Assembly: GCA_036250195.1 (NCBI GenBank)
Contig: JAVHZZ010000001.1
Location: forward strand, 376,632,707 to 376,696,706
Reading direction: 5' to 3'
Length of the DNA: 64,000 nt
Source of the DNA: Mixophyes australis
Taxonomy: Eukaryota > Chordata > Amphibia > Anura > Limnodynastidae
Of this stretch, positions 33,836 to 46,767 are shown one piece after another. The notes beneath the pieces are model-generated. The model searched no databases and had not been told where the DNA came from. It worked only from the letters and a program-made list of their open reading frames with translations. Position numbers and translations under genes: made by a program. The stretch's first letter is position 1. Every line of letters begins with the position of its first letter.

Positions 33836-35480
33836 AGATAGTAGTGGAAAAACATTGTTTTGATCCCTCACAATATTGTTGACTTATTGAAGCTCTCAGA
33901 TACATGAGAAGTGTTGGGAAACATCCTCCTTTTCCTTTTCTTGCCACTGTAATGTTCTCTGCAGGCATGTGTACACCTCCTCCATCATTATCAATAGGTT
34001 GGGTCCCAGAGGAGAGTCTTCGCAGATTTGCCCTCTTCTTTAGGGACCACCTTCTCCACGGACATAGACAAGACATCCGCTGTATCCAACATCTTCATCC
34101 CCTAATCTGCCTTCCTTCACATTAATCTTGTCCAGATAGGTTAATTACCTGTGATCCACTGTCAAGTAAATAAACTCTGCAAAGCATTTTCTCTAAAATC
34201 CAGAGCAGTGGGAGAACTCTCTTTTATGACATCTTCCATCGGACAGTTGCATGAAAGTGTGCTAGCTGAACACTTCCAACACCGCACTTCTTCTGGCTTC
34301 TGTTGTCTGGCATGTATATATTTTTTTTCCTTTGGCACGTATATAATTTTACTCCTTCCCTTGCTGCTGCAATATTCTCTGGAGACATGTGTTCACCTCC
34401 TTCATCGCTTTCATAAGGCTGGGCCCTTATACTACAGGAGGATGACCAGGTTGACCATCGTGATGCTGTCGACTATGCCACATGAAACCTGGAAGACAAC
34501 ACGCACAAGTCTAATCTGATCACAAGGCATCCACTTGGGAATCTTCAACAGGGCTCCACGTGTGGAGGTATGAATTGTCCTTGAAGTCTTGAACCAATTG
34601 TAGGGATTCCTCATTGTCTCGCTGTACTTGGGTGCGCCTTGTGTCTATCTAACTGCTTCATGGGCATAGTGCCCGAAAATGTGCCCAAAGTCCTTGTTTA
34701 CGAAAGCAATGTCTGGCGACAAAGTAAAAAGCATGTAAACCACACTGACCTGTTCTGCGCAGGAACGGGATCTTCTCCACACTGCTTCCTCATCTTCCAG
34801 TCCTTTCAGCCAGCAACAATTCTTCTACTATTGGGCACTTCACTTGATTGACAGTTTCTGGAGGCGCGGAAATAAGCAGAATGATGCTGAAGCATGAAGA
34901 AGGACCCTTTTCAATCAAGAGGAGGAGTTTAAACAGGGGATAGAGCCTCTTTAATTAACTGAAGCGCTACATCGGCTGCAGTTGCTGGAGCTGCCGTTAA
35001 GAGTATTCAACCTTTGGGGACATAGAAATCTAATGCATATAAACGTTTTGTTCACCCTTCTCTACTGTCCTGATTTCATGGTCTTCAGCTTTTCTTTTTT
35101 TTTCTTTTTCTGGCTTCTGGTGACACAGGACTTCAGTCGCTTGTTGCGTTTGGATGCAGGGCGCGAAGGGATTTTACCTAATTTTCCTCAAATATGGGAG
35201 CCTGATTGGCTATTGGCTCCTGAGGTTTTTATGGTTTTTACCTTCGTCTGTGTTACCAGCTCTTCTCTTTCTCTCTCTCTCTATCCCTCTCTCTCCCTCT
35301 CTCTCCTTCTCTCTCTCTCTCTCACTCTCTCACACTGGTTATTTTTCTCTCTTGCTGATTTTCAGCTCTCCTTTTTTTTATGCCCTCTTGTTCTCATCTC
35401 TGGCCGCTTGGGTAGATTGTCCACATTTGTGTTCCACGTTCCTTTTTGCTGTTGATTTTACCGCCTGCTCTAATTATCGG
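33836..35480. other. Unassigned sequence with degenerate duplication
   Basis: A block TGTTCTCTGCAGGCATGTGTACACCTCC (about 33951) recurs diverged near 34371 (ATTCTCTGGAGACATGTGTTCACCTCC), so a roughly 420-bp unit was once duplicated. A CT-rich microsatellite (35260-35336) follows. No gene is supported, although the stretch could be the 5' part of the retroelement relic that follows. Confidence 0.4.
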
Positions 35481-35489
35481 GTTGTGACG

Positions 35490-36039
35490 TCTCGGCTCAG
35501 GTCATCGGAGCCAATGGAAATCTGGTTAATTGACCATTCTCTTGTCGATTGGGCTGCTTTTCATCATTTGGCGGAGGACACTTCTTCTTTTCCTGGGCCG
35601 GTAGTGGCTGTCTGGTTGGGGTAGCGGAGTCTGCTTTGGTCTGGTTTTCCTGCTCTCTTTCACAAGGAAGTGGCTAGAAACAGACGTCCCTCATTGTGTT
35701 GTCATTCATTTATGAGGTAATGATTTTGGTTATGGCACTTCGATTAATCTGATTTTGAGAATTAAAGCGGATCTGGCAGTTTGGTATCCAGGTGGCCTCA
35801 TACTGTTATATGCTGGACTTGTATTATTCCTCGGCGTGTGTCCGAATCTTGCTGCTGGTAGAGTGGAGGAAAAGATGCAGAGAATGGTAAACTCAGTTGT
35901 TTTCTGTTTGTACAGTTTTTCAGTGGTATACGGATTGAGCTTTCCACATCTTTTTAGGCCTGATGATGTGCACTTAACAGAGGAAGGTCTAGGCATTTTT
36001 ATTGAGCGCGTGTATAAGAGTTTGAGGAGGTTTTGTTAG
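35490..36039 (+). pseudogene. SGNH-hydrolase-like relic, probably of a tyrosine-recombinase retroelement
   Basis: Two broken frames carry pieces in the right order: IWLIDHSLVDWAAFHH (block I, the usual GHS reduced to DHS, about 35520-35565), then GYGTSINLILRIKADLA near 35725-35785 (block III-like region with GGND replaced), and FRPDDVHLTEEGLGIFIERV near 35955-36015 (block V with the catalytic Asp-x-x-His). SGNH/GDSL esterase-like ORFs of this type occur in Ngaro/DIRS and some CR1-type vertebrate retroelements; I favour the former from memory of amphibian copies. Frame changes and lost residues make it inactive. It lies between the two copies of the local duplication. Confidence 0.5.
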
Positions 36040-36084
36040 ATTTGTATGGTGACAGGCCTTGGTACCTTACAACACCTGGTGTTG

Positions 36085-37295
36085 CGGGAAAGCATTAGGT
36101 ATAAAACAAAATGAGTAAATTTAAGAATCCTCTTACTAAGATGTGATATAATTGGATCGCTAATGAAAATAAAAATGTCCCCTTTACTAAAAAGTGAAGT
36201 TAGCCTGATAAAAACTGACATTGCACTTTATTGCAGACTTACCACTCTCCATTTCCAAACTCAAGCTCTCAACTCAGGTCCCTATCGTGCAGTGGGATCC
36301 CAGGATTACACCTAGACACCCGCCATGATGCATTGGGATGGGTGTAATCAATAGTCATACTGCTTAATTTCTGTGTAAAAATAAAAACGATTCCTATTAA
36401 AATTTTAAGGCATAACTCTATGCAAAGAGGAGTATGGCATTATACTTGTAATTCATGGTAAATTGGCTTATGATGTTCAAACCCAGCTTCACAATAACAA
36501 TATATATTTGAAGGTAGAAAAAAATGTAAAGAGCACACTTGGCCCCACAAATAGTACAATACCATGATCCCTTTTTAGCAGGCACATTTACCTCTAAAAT
36601 TTAGCTTTGCACATAAGTGTTTTCTCAATTAAACAACATTAATCACCATTTCATTTCCAGCACTCATGCTAACTCTATAAAATATTCTGGACCAACTAAA
36701 ATGGGGATCAATGATGACTAATAAGCATTCAAAGTCCAGGATAGTAGAAGTCATATATAACACACACTGCGTGCAATGTAATGATATGTATGGAATGTAA
36801 CTAGAGAGACTATTTGAAAAGAAAAATGTATTCCTGAAACAGCAGTTACAGAAAAACAATGAAGAGTATATATAGCATAAAATATAAACCATCCCCTAAG
36901 CAGAACACTTACCTGTCTCTTCTCTGCACTGTCGCACTGAATCTGTGAGTGTCATCAGCGGCTCTGTGCTATTTTGTGGGTTTGCATCTATTATGTCACA
37001 GCTGACTGACTTTTTTAAGGGGCGGGGTCACCATTAAAGTTCATAGCAATACTGCAGCTTCTGCCCCTAGCAATAGATGTACAGCAGGTGTCTATAGAAC
37101 CATAGTCAGTGTGTAATGTGGTTTTTTTGTCAATACAAATGTGATCCAGGTCTCAATAATTAATTGAAAAAGAAATGTCTTCCCAGGCAATGGACTGGAA
37201 TACAGTAAGAAATTTTCAGATTTCAGTATCGTAGTATATAGACTGTTCTCTGCACTCTGAGTGGTTGAAAAGTAGACATTTTTAATGAATATGGT
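36085..37295. repeat. Local segmental duplication, copy 2
   Basis: Uninterrupted copy of 31315-33835, about 4.8 kb downstream in the same orientation. Because it lacks the 32070-32820 and 33136-33516 insertions, it gives the empty-site structure for both. Confidence 0.85.
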
Positions 37296-37359
37296 GAGTT
37301 TTTATTTTGACATCTTTTTTTTATCTCATATGCCAGTGAAAATATGCTAATAATTTGCT

Positions 37360-38240
37360 AATAGTATGTATGCCAGCGATAATGCCCAACAAATCAAATT
37401 TACCAGTAATGTCAGCAAGAGGTTATATACCATTCATTATACACCACAAGATCTAAAATGCCAGCAGTGATGCCCACCAACATGTGCCCTATGATAGTAC
37501 TCCAGGGGCAAACGCAGGATTTGTAGAGGGGGGTTTCCACACCACGCCGCCAGTGGGCATGACAAGCATGAATGGGGGTGTGGCTATAATTTCAGACCGT
37601 GCTTGGCTGCCCTCCAACTCTTCCTATCCCCATAATATACATGGGCAACGCTTTGTGCACTACTGTAAGATGCACGTAGCTCTCCCTTTTCAAGCAGAGT
37701 CGTGTGAAGCGGGGGCAGGGTCCAGCCACCTCAATTATACAGTACCCCAGGCTTGGAGGGGGGTTTCCAGACACTAGGAAACCCCCTCTCGGTTTACCTA
37801 TGTACTCTAAGATCTTGTATGCCAGTGATAATGTCAATCAAACTCTTACTATGTCAGTGATAACAGCCATTAATGTGTCCATCAGTAGCAGTAATGCTTA
37901 TAAAATGCCCATAAGTAGTAATGTCCAGTACGATGCTCACTACTAGCAGTAATATCCAGTGAGATGCCCAATAATAATAAATTGCAGTAATTTACCTATC
38001 AGTAGCAGAAATATTTACTAAAATTCCCATGAATAGTGCTGATCTCTGTATGATGCTCATTAGAAGCAGTCCTGCCCAGTCAGGGCAATGACTAGTAATG
38101 CTCAGTAAGATGTCCAATAGTTGTAATGTTCAGAAAAATTGTCCAGTGATGGTAATGCCCAGTGGGATGACATTAGTAGTAATATCCAATATAATGCACT
38201 GTAGTAATAATGTCCAGCATGATGTCCATAAGTAGCTATA
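37360..38240. repeat. Degenerate CAGTAGTAATG(C/T)CCA minisatellite
   Basis: Long series of 25-45-bp diverged units of the type AGTAATGCCCAGTAAGATGCCCA. It is interrupted by the MITE at about 37502-37796. Confidence 0.75.
37502..37796. mobile_element. MITE (CCAGGGGCAAACGCAGG family)
   Basis: The left end CCAGGGGCAAACGCAGGATT and an internal GAGGGGGGTTTCC...GGAAACCCCCTC inverted repeat characterise it; GAGGGGGGTTTCC occurs twice. It shares GTGCACTACTGTAAGATGCACG with the hAT-type element at 21775. The flanking duplication is imperfect (AGTACT/TGTACT). Confidence 0.55.
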
Positions 38241-39455
38241 TCATATCAAGTTAAATGTTGTAGGTGCTCAGTAGTGATCCAAACCAGTACTAATGCTGGA
38301 ATTCACTTTGGCAGGTGGGACGAGGGAGTAGATAAAGTAAATATTTTTCTTTTTTTAAAAACTAATCAAATGCAAAAAATATGCATACAACTCATACACC
38401 CATCAGTCCCCTAGGCCCCAATGTAACACTGTGGAAAATGTCACTCCTCCTGCTGATCATTTGGTCTAATTTCATCTTGATGTATACTCTCTGGGATTCA
38501 GAAATATTTCAAGGAAATTAAATACAGTTTAAGTATTGTTAAACAATAATAAACACAATATTATGTATAATAAAATTATACTATTAAGTAACTTTTTTTC
38601 TTTGCAGACTAATTAATGAATATTTGAGATATTAAAATCCCTGATATAACAATTCCAGAAATCCACAGCAGTAGCTTATGTCTTCAGCTACTGGAGTCTG
38701 TTCATGTCTTCCATGTACTGGGTAAAAATAACTTCTGTGAGTAAACAAATTCAAAACCAGCCAAAATCTTCCCAAAAAGACATGGAATGTAAAAACAACA
38801 ACTTGATTTCAGACCCTTTCATCCAGCAACTGTCCAGAACATCTTTCCAAGTATGGCTGAAAAACACAAAAGGGTCTATTGACTAAGCTATGATGAACCA
38901 AACATCTGAATAAAGATTTGCTTTTCACTGCAGGCCGTAAAAACAAAAGCCATCTTGAGAAAGTGTTAGCTTATCTTTTTAAGCTTTGTTCTTCATTGCC
39001 AGCCTTAGAAAACAAAAGCCATCTTCAGATAGCGTTAGCTTACATCTTTAAGTCTCTCTTTGTCCACAAGATCCCATCGCAATGTGCAATGCGCGATCTT
39101 AGCCGTGCCTGCACAGTAGGCACTGGCGTCAGATCCTCCATTCGCCAGCAGCGTTATGCTGCCAGTGGAGCAGGTTTTAGGTAGTTTAGATGGGGGGAGC
39201 CCTGGAATGGTAAATTCATGCGGCAGGACATTTTTGCACAGCTGCGGTATTCAGCGATACAAAATGAATCTAGGTGCTGCCCACTGCCCGTCAATGTTAA
39301 ATAGACCTCTAAAGCTCCAAGCATTCATGGCTTTTCTAAATCATCTATTACTCGGGAACTGGAGGTTTCTACACCAATTCCTCCAGAGAAGGAGGAATGA
39401 GAGGCTTTTTGAAAGGAAAGCACTGAAGAAGAAAGAAACCTCTAAATATCCCAGC
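38241..39455. other. No gene recognised; one short tandem pair
   Basis: A roughly 70-bp pair containing AAAACAAAAGCCATCTT and TTAGCTTA lies at about 38932-39060. The rest is unassigned. Confidence 0.4.
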
Positions 39456-39463
39456 CAGAGAGG

Positions 39464-41024
39464 CAGGGCCTGATCAACCAATAGGCTGAACCGGTCCCTG
39501 CACCCTGGGGCGCTGGGACCTGGGGGGCACAGCAAAGGCAGCAATTAGGATTTTTTTTACAATTTTATTTTTTTTCATCCTGTGCGCCCGAAGCCGCCCC
39601 TCCCCCCTCCTCCAGGCTGATGATCCCTCCCCCTCCCTCCTTCCCCTCTCCTCCCCTCTTCTCCTTCCCCCTCCTCACTGATTGTCGGGAGTGATGTCAT
39701 CATCAAGTCCTGACAGTGCAAGTGTGGACCGGATCTGCGATGAAAGGAACTAACTGCCCATAAGAAAGAATCCAGGTAAGTAATGATTTATGTTTAAGTA
39801 GCAGGGGGTGTGTGTAATGGGGAGTGTGTAATGGGGAGTGTGTAATGGGGAGAAGTGTGTGATGAAAGGGGGACAGTGAGTGCTAAAGGGGGACAGTGAG
39901 TGATGAAAGGGGGATAGTGAGTGATGAAAGGGGGACAGTGAGTGCTATAAGGGGAGACAGTGAGTGATTGTAGGGGGACAGTGAGTGCTATAGGGGGACA
40001 GTGAGTGCTATAGTGGGACAGTGTGTGATGAAAGGGGGACAGTGAGTGCTGTAGGGGGGCAGTGTGTGATGAAAGGGGGACAGTGAGTGCTGTATGGGGA
40101 CAGTGTATGATGAAAGGGGGACAGTGAGTGCTGCAGGGGGACAGTGTGTGATGAAAGTGGGACAGTGAGTGCTGTAGGGGGACAGTGAGTACTGTAGGGG
40201 GACAGTGATTGCTGTAGGGGGACAGTGAGTACTATATGGGTATAGTGAGTACTGTAGGGGAAAGTGAGTGAAGTAGGGGGAAAGTGAGTGCTGTAGGGGG
40301 ACAGTGATTGCTGTAGGGGAATAGTGAGTACTATAGGGGTAAAGTGAGTACTGTAGGGGAAAGTGAGTGAAGTAGGGGGAAAGTGAGTGCTGTAGGGGGA
40401 CAGTGAGTGTTTTATGGGGAGCAGTGTATGATGAAAGGTGGACAGTGAGTGCTATAGGGGGACATTGTGTGATGAATGGGAGACAGTGTGTTATGAAAGG
40501 TGGACAGTGAGTACTATAGGGGGACAGTGAGTACTGTAGGGGGAAAGTGAGTACTGTAGGGGGGGACAGTGTGTGCTGTAGGGGGACAGTGTGTGCTGTA
40601 GGGGGACAGTGTGTGATGATAGGGGGGGATGATAGGGGGGCAGGGGGGTAGGTGATGAAAAAACTTGGGAAGAAGGTGATGAAATTGCCAGGGTAGTCAT
40701 GAAGGCCGCTGGTGGTTGAGGAAATGGCTGGTGGGAGGGAGGGCATGATCTCTGTATTGTGTGGCGTTCATGAGGATGCTCTCTACAGAGCCTAATTATT
40801 GAGGGTTTGTAAAACTTGCCCATTTACAAAACAGGACCCCAACTTTTCAGAAGACGGCTAAATGACAACAAAGCTGCAAGAATGAATAGCAAGAACAGTT
40901 AAGAGAATCTATCTAAATTTGTTTGCTGGAGAAACTGAATTTTCCTTTTATAATTTGAGGGGGGGGGGGGAGAGAACTACGGGTCAATTAGCTTAGGGTG
41001 GCAAGAACCCTTAATCAGGCCCTG
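39464..41024. mobile_element. hAT-type element with minisatellite interior
   Basis: Ends CAGGGCCTGATCAACC (left) and, in reverse complement, CAGGGCCTGATTAAGGG (right). The last 280 bp match the right part of the element at 21658-22561. The interior (39790-40630) is a GGGGGACAGTGAGTGCTGTA minisatellite. Flanking 8-mers differ (CAGAGAGG left, TGTATGCG right). Confidence 0.75.
39790..40630. repeat. GGGGGACAGTGAGTGCTGTA minisatellite
   Basis: About forty degenerate units of 20-22 bp. The 252-residue minus-strand ORF over it is repeat translation (Pro/Thr/Ser-rich) and not a gene. Confidence 0.95.
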
Positions 41025-41619
41025 TGTATGCGACTTTTTTCTGACTGACTTTGTTCACTTCCTATAATCTATGTCTCATGTTCCCCTCTTCTGTGACTTC
41101 ATTTTGATTGATGCTCTGCTTTTTCTTTAATCTTTCTGTCACTGTAACACACCCCTGTCACTTTATCATTTTATCTTTCTCTCCCTCAGACCCGTCTCAG
41201 CACCTTCCTTCATCTTTTGTCTCTCTTGGATCTCTTTTTCAGTGTCCCTGAACCTAACATAGGAAAGCAGATCCATATGCTGTTTTGCTCTGATTGGCTT
41301 GTGAAGATGTTGTGTTGTTAGGGTTCGCTCCCGTCACGTGAGCATGTGCTAGAAGATGCTTATGCTGGTTCATTTCTCCGTTTCATACACTTTGTTTCAC
41401 CAATATTTACAAATAAAGTATTTAGCACACACATATGTTTCTCATTAAAAGTCCCCTATTTTGACTATTGAATAAAGCAACTGTAAATTCATTTTCTGGA
41501 TGCCATCCAAAAGGGAGGCATTATATTATCTACGGTTAGCATTTTTGTAGGGCACTACAACTTACTAAAATACTAAATATGCAATACTTATATTATTGAT
41601 TGTTTAGTCTCTTCTGTCA
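41025..41619. other. No gene recognised
   Basis: AT-rich, nothing supported. Confidence 0.4.
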
Positions 41620-41621
41620 GA

Positions 41622-42215
41622 CTAAAGTTGGGTACACACTGCAGGAAAAGGTAATGATTAGCGATTCACTAGCGATAAAAAAAAAAAAAAAGACCCGATC
41701 AGCATGCCGATATGTGTATACACAATATAGTGATTACCTTCAATAGTCTGCTGTTCATCTGTCATGACCATCGGCCTGTCACTTTCACTGCACTCTGGCA
41801 TCGCTCAGCCTGCACGGAGCTCTGCTGCTGCCTGGAAGTCTGGCCGTGCACACACAGCTCAAAGGTCACCATCAGCACAAAGGTCACCCTTTCCCTCCTC
41901 TACGTGAAGCCTCTGCATTCTGAAAGTGAAAGCTAGAAGCACCCGCAGGGTCTGCAGGATGATACAGAAGAAAGATGACAGCGGAGCCCCGGACACTCCC
42001 AGTTACAGGTAAGTGCTGTTTCAAGCAATGTCTGTCCAATTCTGCATACACACTGCAGAATTGGACCGACATTGTTCATAACTGAACGAGATTTTTTAAG
42101 CAGTACGACCAATCCGTTCAAACGATGGTCTGTGCTTTGAAACGATGATCAGTCGTTTATAGTCTGATTGGCCCGATTATTGGCTGAAAACAGTGTAGTG
42201 TGTACCCAGCTTTAG
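41622..42215. mobile_element. MITE with CTAAAGTTGGGTACACAC ends
   Basis: CTAAAGTTGGGTACACACTG at the left is inverted at the right as CTAAAGCTGGGTACACAC. A paired internal block (GCAGAATTGGAC and TGTCCAATTCTGCA near 42028-42065) forms a hairpin. A clean target duplication was not identified, so the superfamily is open. Confidence 0.65.
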
Positions 42216-42219
42216 TCAT

Positions 42220-42654
42220 TGCTTCACAACACAGTGCGTATTACATACAACTACAAAAAATGTGAGAATAATAATGGCGCTAATATCTCAAACTATCTCC
42301 CATTGTAGCAAAATTAAACTTCAATAAACAGGACAGACTTCTTCTTATGGTATATTAAGGTTCCTACTAGATTGATGATAGAAAACAGCGAATATATCTC
42401 CTCTTGACAAAGTGTGCAGTTGCTATAAGCCCGGGATGTAAGCCCACATCCCAGATGTTTAATTGAAGGGAGAAATCCAGCTTGAAGAAGTCTGTCTACT
42501 AACACTAGAATCTCCAACATGTTTCCGTATTAAAATATCTTTATCAATCTCACTTTAAAACTTCAGAAGGTCTTGAGTTTTTATTTTACACTTATGTACA
42601 CTTATATATACTTACGCTCTATTGTTGATTGCCATAGTTTTAGCACCTGCTATA
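42220..42654. other. No gene recognised
   Basis: Unassigned AT-rich sequence between two MITEs. Confidence 0.4.
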
Positions 42655-42662
42655 TATTACAT

Positions 42663-42972
42663 CATACATGCCAACTCTCCCGGAAAGTCCGGGAGACTCC
42701 CGAAATTCGGGCAAGCTGGCATTTCTCCCGAATCCCAATCTCACAGAGAATCGCATCATTTGACGCGATTCTCTGTGAATCACACCATTTTGGAGGGCGG
42801 GAGGGGGCGGGACGAGGCCAATCGCGGCATTTTGGCCCCGGCCCCCGCGACGCAAATTCCGTTTGCGCGGGGGGCGGGGACAAAATGGGGCGATTGGCCT
42901 CGTCCCGCCCCTTCCCGCCCTCCAGTCACACCCCCTCTCCCGGAAACAAGTTTCCAGGAGTTGGTAAGTATG
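42663..42972. mobile_element. hAT MITE, 310 bp (GCCAACTCTCCC family)
   Basis: Ends CATACATGCCAACTCTCCCG and ...CAGGAGTTGGTAAGTATG are inverted, with an exact 8-bp duplication TATTACAT (42655-42662 and 42973-42980). The interior is GC-rich and largely palindromic (GGCGGGACGAGGCCAATCG with CGATTGGCCTCGTCCCGCC, and an AGAGAATCGC/GCGATTCTCT pair). It is a compact relative of the element at 19607-20693. Confidence 0.9.
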
Positions 42973-42980
42973 TATTACAT

Positions 42981-43451
42981 GCTCAGCCATATTTATTGTG
43001 TCTTAATTTTGTTACACAGATACTATTACTAACACATGTAAAATGAGTGTCTGGTATTACTTTGCCATAGTAAGTAGTGCTAATTTTGTATTTATTGTAA
43101 GTGCAAACAGACATTTTGCATGCATTATATTGTATTTTTTTTATCAGACATACAAGGATTGGAAATTGTAGTTAACCGATTTAAACTGGATATTCTATGT
43201 CCACATAAGATAGCCCAGTGATTTTGAAACATTTGATAAAGATCTGATATTTTCTCTCCCCTCCACAAAGCAAAGCGGCTGAGGGTCATCTTCCTTGTTA
43301 TTAGATAGGCTTTCTAATTAATCTATCCCCTTGGAATACTGGTGCTACTGGTAATAGGCAGGAAATAGCAATGTTACTCTGTTATCTACAAAATGTTATT
43401 CACCTCAGCCGCACTTTCCTAATACAGTGAATGGAACTATGGCCATATACA

Positions 43452-43520
<69 letters not shown>

Positions 43521-45929
43521 TACCATATATATACATAGCGCCCTACCTGATCTGATGTATTTATTAGCAAATCAATGTAAGAACTCGGCTATGAAGTAAC
43601 ACAAGTTGAACACTCATATCTTACAAAAAACAACCATGGGAAAATAGAGGAAAAGCTGCAGCTTCTTCTGTCAGCGATGATTGTATGTAACAGACAGGAG
43701 AGGCTTCATAGAAATTATTCTACCCTTCTACACTGACTGCAATTAGACAAGACACCGTCCTGTAAGTATTTCTGATACTTTACTAACAAACCGCCTGAAT
43801 TCACATAAATAAAAACATAGCTTTTGCCACTTGCCGACCGACCACCATATAAATACAGTGTTGCAGTTGCCTCAGAACACTGCACTACTATTTATAAATG
43901 GCATGCCAAAATAGTGTCCTTAATCCCAAAGAACTTAGTAGCATGGGAAGGAAAAGGATACATGCATAACTACCATGCTTGTATGCAGGGTCTTCTTCGG
44001 AAACCATAATATACATTTCTGATCATTTTATTAATATAAATTAATCAAGATGAATTTTAAAGTTTGTCTGTGCAACTTATTTTAAGAATTGAAGCGTTTT
44101 AAATATGGTAAAATAAACTCTGTGTAGATAGAGGCAGAGTTTCAAAAGAATGAAAAACTTAACTTTAGTTTAAGTAATGATAGAAATATTTTCCATACTG
44201 GCTAAGAAAATAGTCATAAAAGGAAGCCCATAAATACCCTTATATCAAAATTTATTCTAAATCTTAAATTGGACCCTTGTAACTTTTTACAAAATGTTTT
44301 CCTCTCTTAATAGTCAATTATAAGGATATTCTACTTTGTAGTTATTCAGCGCTCCACCTAATCCTACAAATGCCATGCAATTAATTTGAGAAGATTAATA
44401 TTCAAGAAAATGTACAGCAACTGAACTATTACTGCTTTTGTGTGTGTGTGTGTGTGTGTTTAAGAGTACATATATATGTAATTAAGGGTTCCATGTGTTG
44501 GCATTAAAATGCCATCATAGCATAATATAATTGCATGTTCATAATCAACCACAATGGACAAAAATGCTAATTATTCTTTTTTTGTTATATGATGTTTGTT
44601 ACTTTATTACTATAATAGTACGGCATAAAACATGCACATTTTTTCAAGGGATCTGTTTAAATGTGTTTTGGAGATAGAAAATGTGAGCATGTATATATTT
44701 TAGCACCTTTACAGACACTTGAGAATTACATAAACTCAAGATAAAAGCCCTACAAATTAAACACAATATGAAACCATTGTGAAGTACTTTGATGTAATCT
44801 GCAAGCTTTTAAAAAACAATATATTTCAAAATAGAGCAATTTTTTAAGTAATCACAGCAATAAAGTAGACACAAAAATAAGCATCCTATAAATCATAGGG
44901 CAGAAAGTTTTATGGCGACAAAGCATATTCTCTGTTTAGTTTATTATTTAGTTTTTATGGAATAAGTTACACAACTACAAAGCAATGTTACTTTTAAGTT
45001 TTGGCAATCGTTCATTATGTTTCAGACTGGTTAAAACAGAAATTTACAACAATGACCTTTTTATCTAAACATTTTTACCTATGGTCTTGTAAAACCTATT
45101 CCTTTGTCTTAATCTTGGCAAATGTATATTATGTTTAATCAACCTCATCTCTTGCTAAAATTACTAGTAAGAAAAAAAGTAGCGTAATTTAAAAATGTAC
45201 TAAAACACTTGTAAAATAAAACAGTACAAGTCAACACTGACAATGTAATTTCACATTGCGGCAGGTTAAGCATTTACTGTCCCTCCTTTGGGTATCAGTG
45301 CCAAGAGAATATTAAATTAGAGCAAGACTTTTGCTGGGCTTTTGCGGTTATCAAGACATTGCTGACAAAATATCCTTTCTGACCCGTATTACAAGGGCTT
45401 TTAGAGTGTTGAGAAATTCTTTTAGTATCACAGAGCATTAAACAGGTTGCATTGTTTTTCAATCATTTGGGGGTGCCTCATCCCTGCACACAGATATCTG
45501 CCATAGGAGGCATCAGTATGGCATGAGGGCAATGTGGAGTCTTAAGCATGTGGCATAGGATGAGCACAAAGGAAATAAGTGTAAAGAAAATAAAGAAAAA
45601 CCTTTAGCCAGCAGCAACCATTGTGAACTTAGCTGCACCCAGGCAGATCCATCACTTGAAATAGCCCTGCCTGTATTCCTTCTGTGTATCCTCCCAACAC
45701 TACCTATTAGTAAACTGAATTCAGAATCGATAGGTCAGGTGGGTAAGGAAATTATGAGGTTTAATTGGCTGCAGGTCTGGGTGAGTGATAACTGGAAACT
45801 ACTATTTTAATGAACATGTACAATAAGATGTATTTCTTCCTAGTATACATAAAAGAATTACAATGATTCTGAACAAACCCCATTTAGGGTATATTTTCAG
45901 ATATATTGTGATTACAAGTGGGTAAAAAT
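42981..45929. other. AT-rich stretch without recognised genes
   Basis: Apart from a TA microsatellite (about 43443-43520) and a TG run (about 44439-44460), no repeat family or convincing ORF is recognised over almost 3 kb. It is the longest apparently single-copy part of the window, so the best place to look for conserved non-coding elements. Confidence 0.4.
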
Positions 45930-46605
45930 TAGAGATGGGCGGGCTCGATTCCCCGAGATCCGAATTCCACCGAATTTAGGGTATCCGAGTACCGAGCGGA
46001 GTACGTTCGGTACTCTCCCGCCCATTCGGTTTCGAAATCGAGGCAAAACGTCATTGTGACAAAACGAGTGTGATATGTGATTATAGCAAATACTTTTTAT
46101 AGCCTTCTTTTGTTTCCCCAGCTCACCAGACTATAACTGCATTGTCCAATAACATGTGGCTAAGGGGACATTGTAGTTCAGTGTACATATGTATATTGTT
46201 TATTGTATATTGATAACTTGAAGTAAGGTTGCTATTCATTGTCTTTAAAGTAAAGCCAGGGGGATTATGGGTAGGGATCAGGTTGCCATGTGCCTGAGTA
46301 GGAAAACTAATTAGTGTCCATTGTTCTCACCAGGCTAGTCCAGACAGGCCATCTAACAGGGGAGGTTCTCTGAAAGGACAGCTCATCTTCACTCCCCTGT
46401 CCAACCCCCCCCCCCCCCCTTAGTCCAGCACTGACCAATGGTTAAGTAGAATAGACGCAGGGGTTTGCCCAGGGAGGGGAAAGACTGGGGAAATTAGATC
46501 TGTGATTTATAAGGAACAACTTCAGGGGGGAAGGGGGTTCATGCTTGGATTTCATTCAGGAAGGTGCAAGATGGAGTTTTGAATTGTCGTTTTCTAACTC
46601 GAGTC

Positions 46606-46612
46606 TATATAT
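46606..46612 (+). promoter_or_regulatory. TATA box of LTR 1
   Basis: CTATATATGC about 150 bp before the AATAAA signal; repeated at 49999-50005 in LTR 2 and at the same place in LTR 3. Confidence 0.6.
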
Positions 46613-46761
46613 GCAGCTGAGAGGGATCCATGGGTCATGAAGTCTGGACAGCAGGTGACTATATCTCCTTAAGTTATTGGGGTAAGGGACAGATGATGTG
46701 GTAAATCTGCCTGGCATTTATTTACTGTGTGTACATAATATTGTAGTGTGATTTGTATGAC

Positions 46762-46767
46762 AATAAA
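46762..46767 (+). terminator. Polyadenylation signal of LTR 1
   Basis: AATAAA within CAATAAATATACTG, about 100 bp before the LTR end; present in all three LTRs. Confidence 0.6.

Noticed and set aside
34982..35455. 157-residue hydrophobic ORF as membrane protein
   Set aside because: It runs through a CT microsatellite that codes for Leu/Ser repeats; no conserved context.
39988..40746. 252-residue minus-strand Pro/Thr/Ser-rich ORF
   Set aside because: It is the translation of the GGGGGACAGTGAG minisatellite inside a hAT element.
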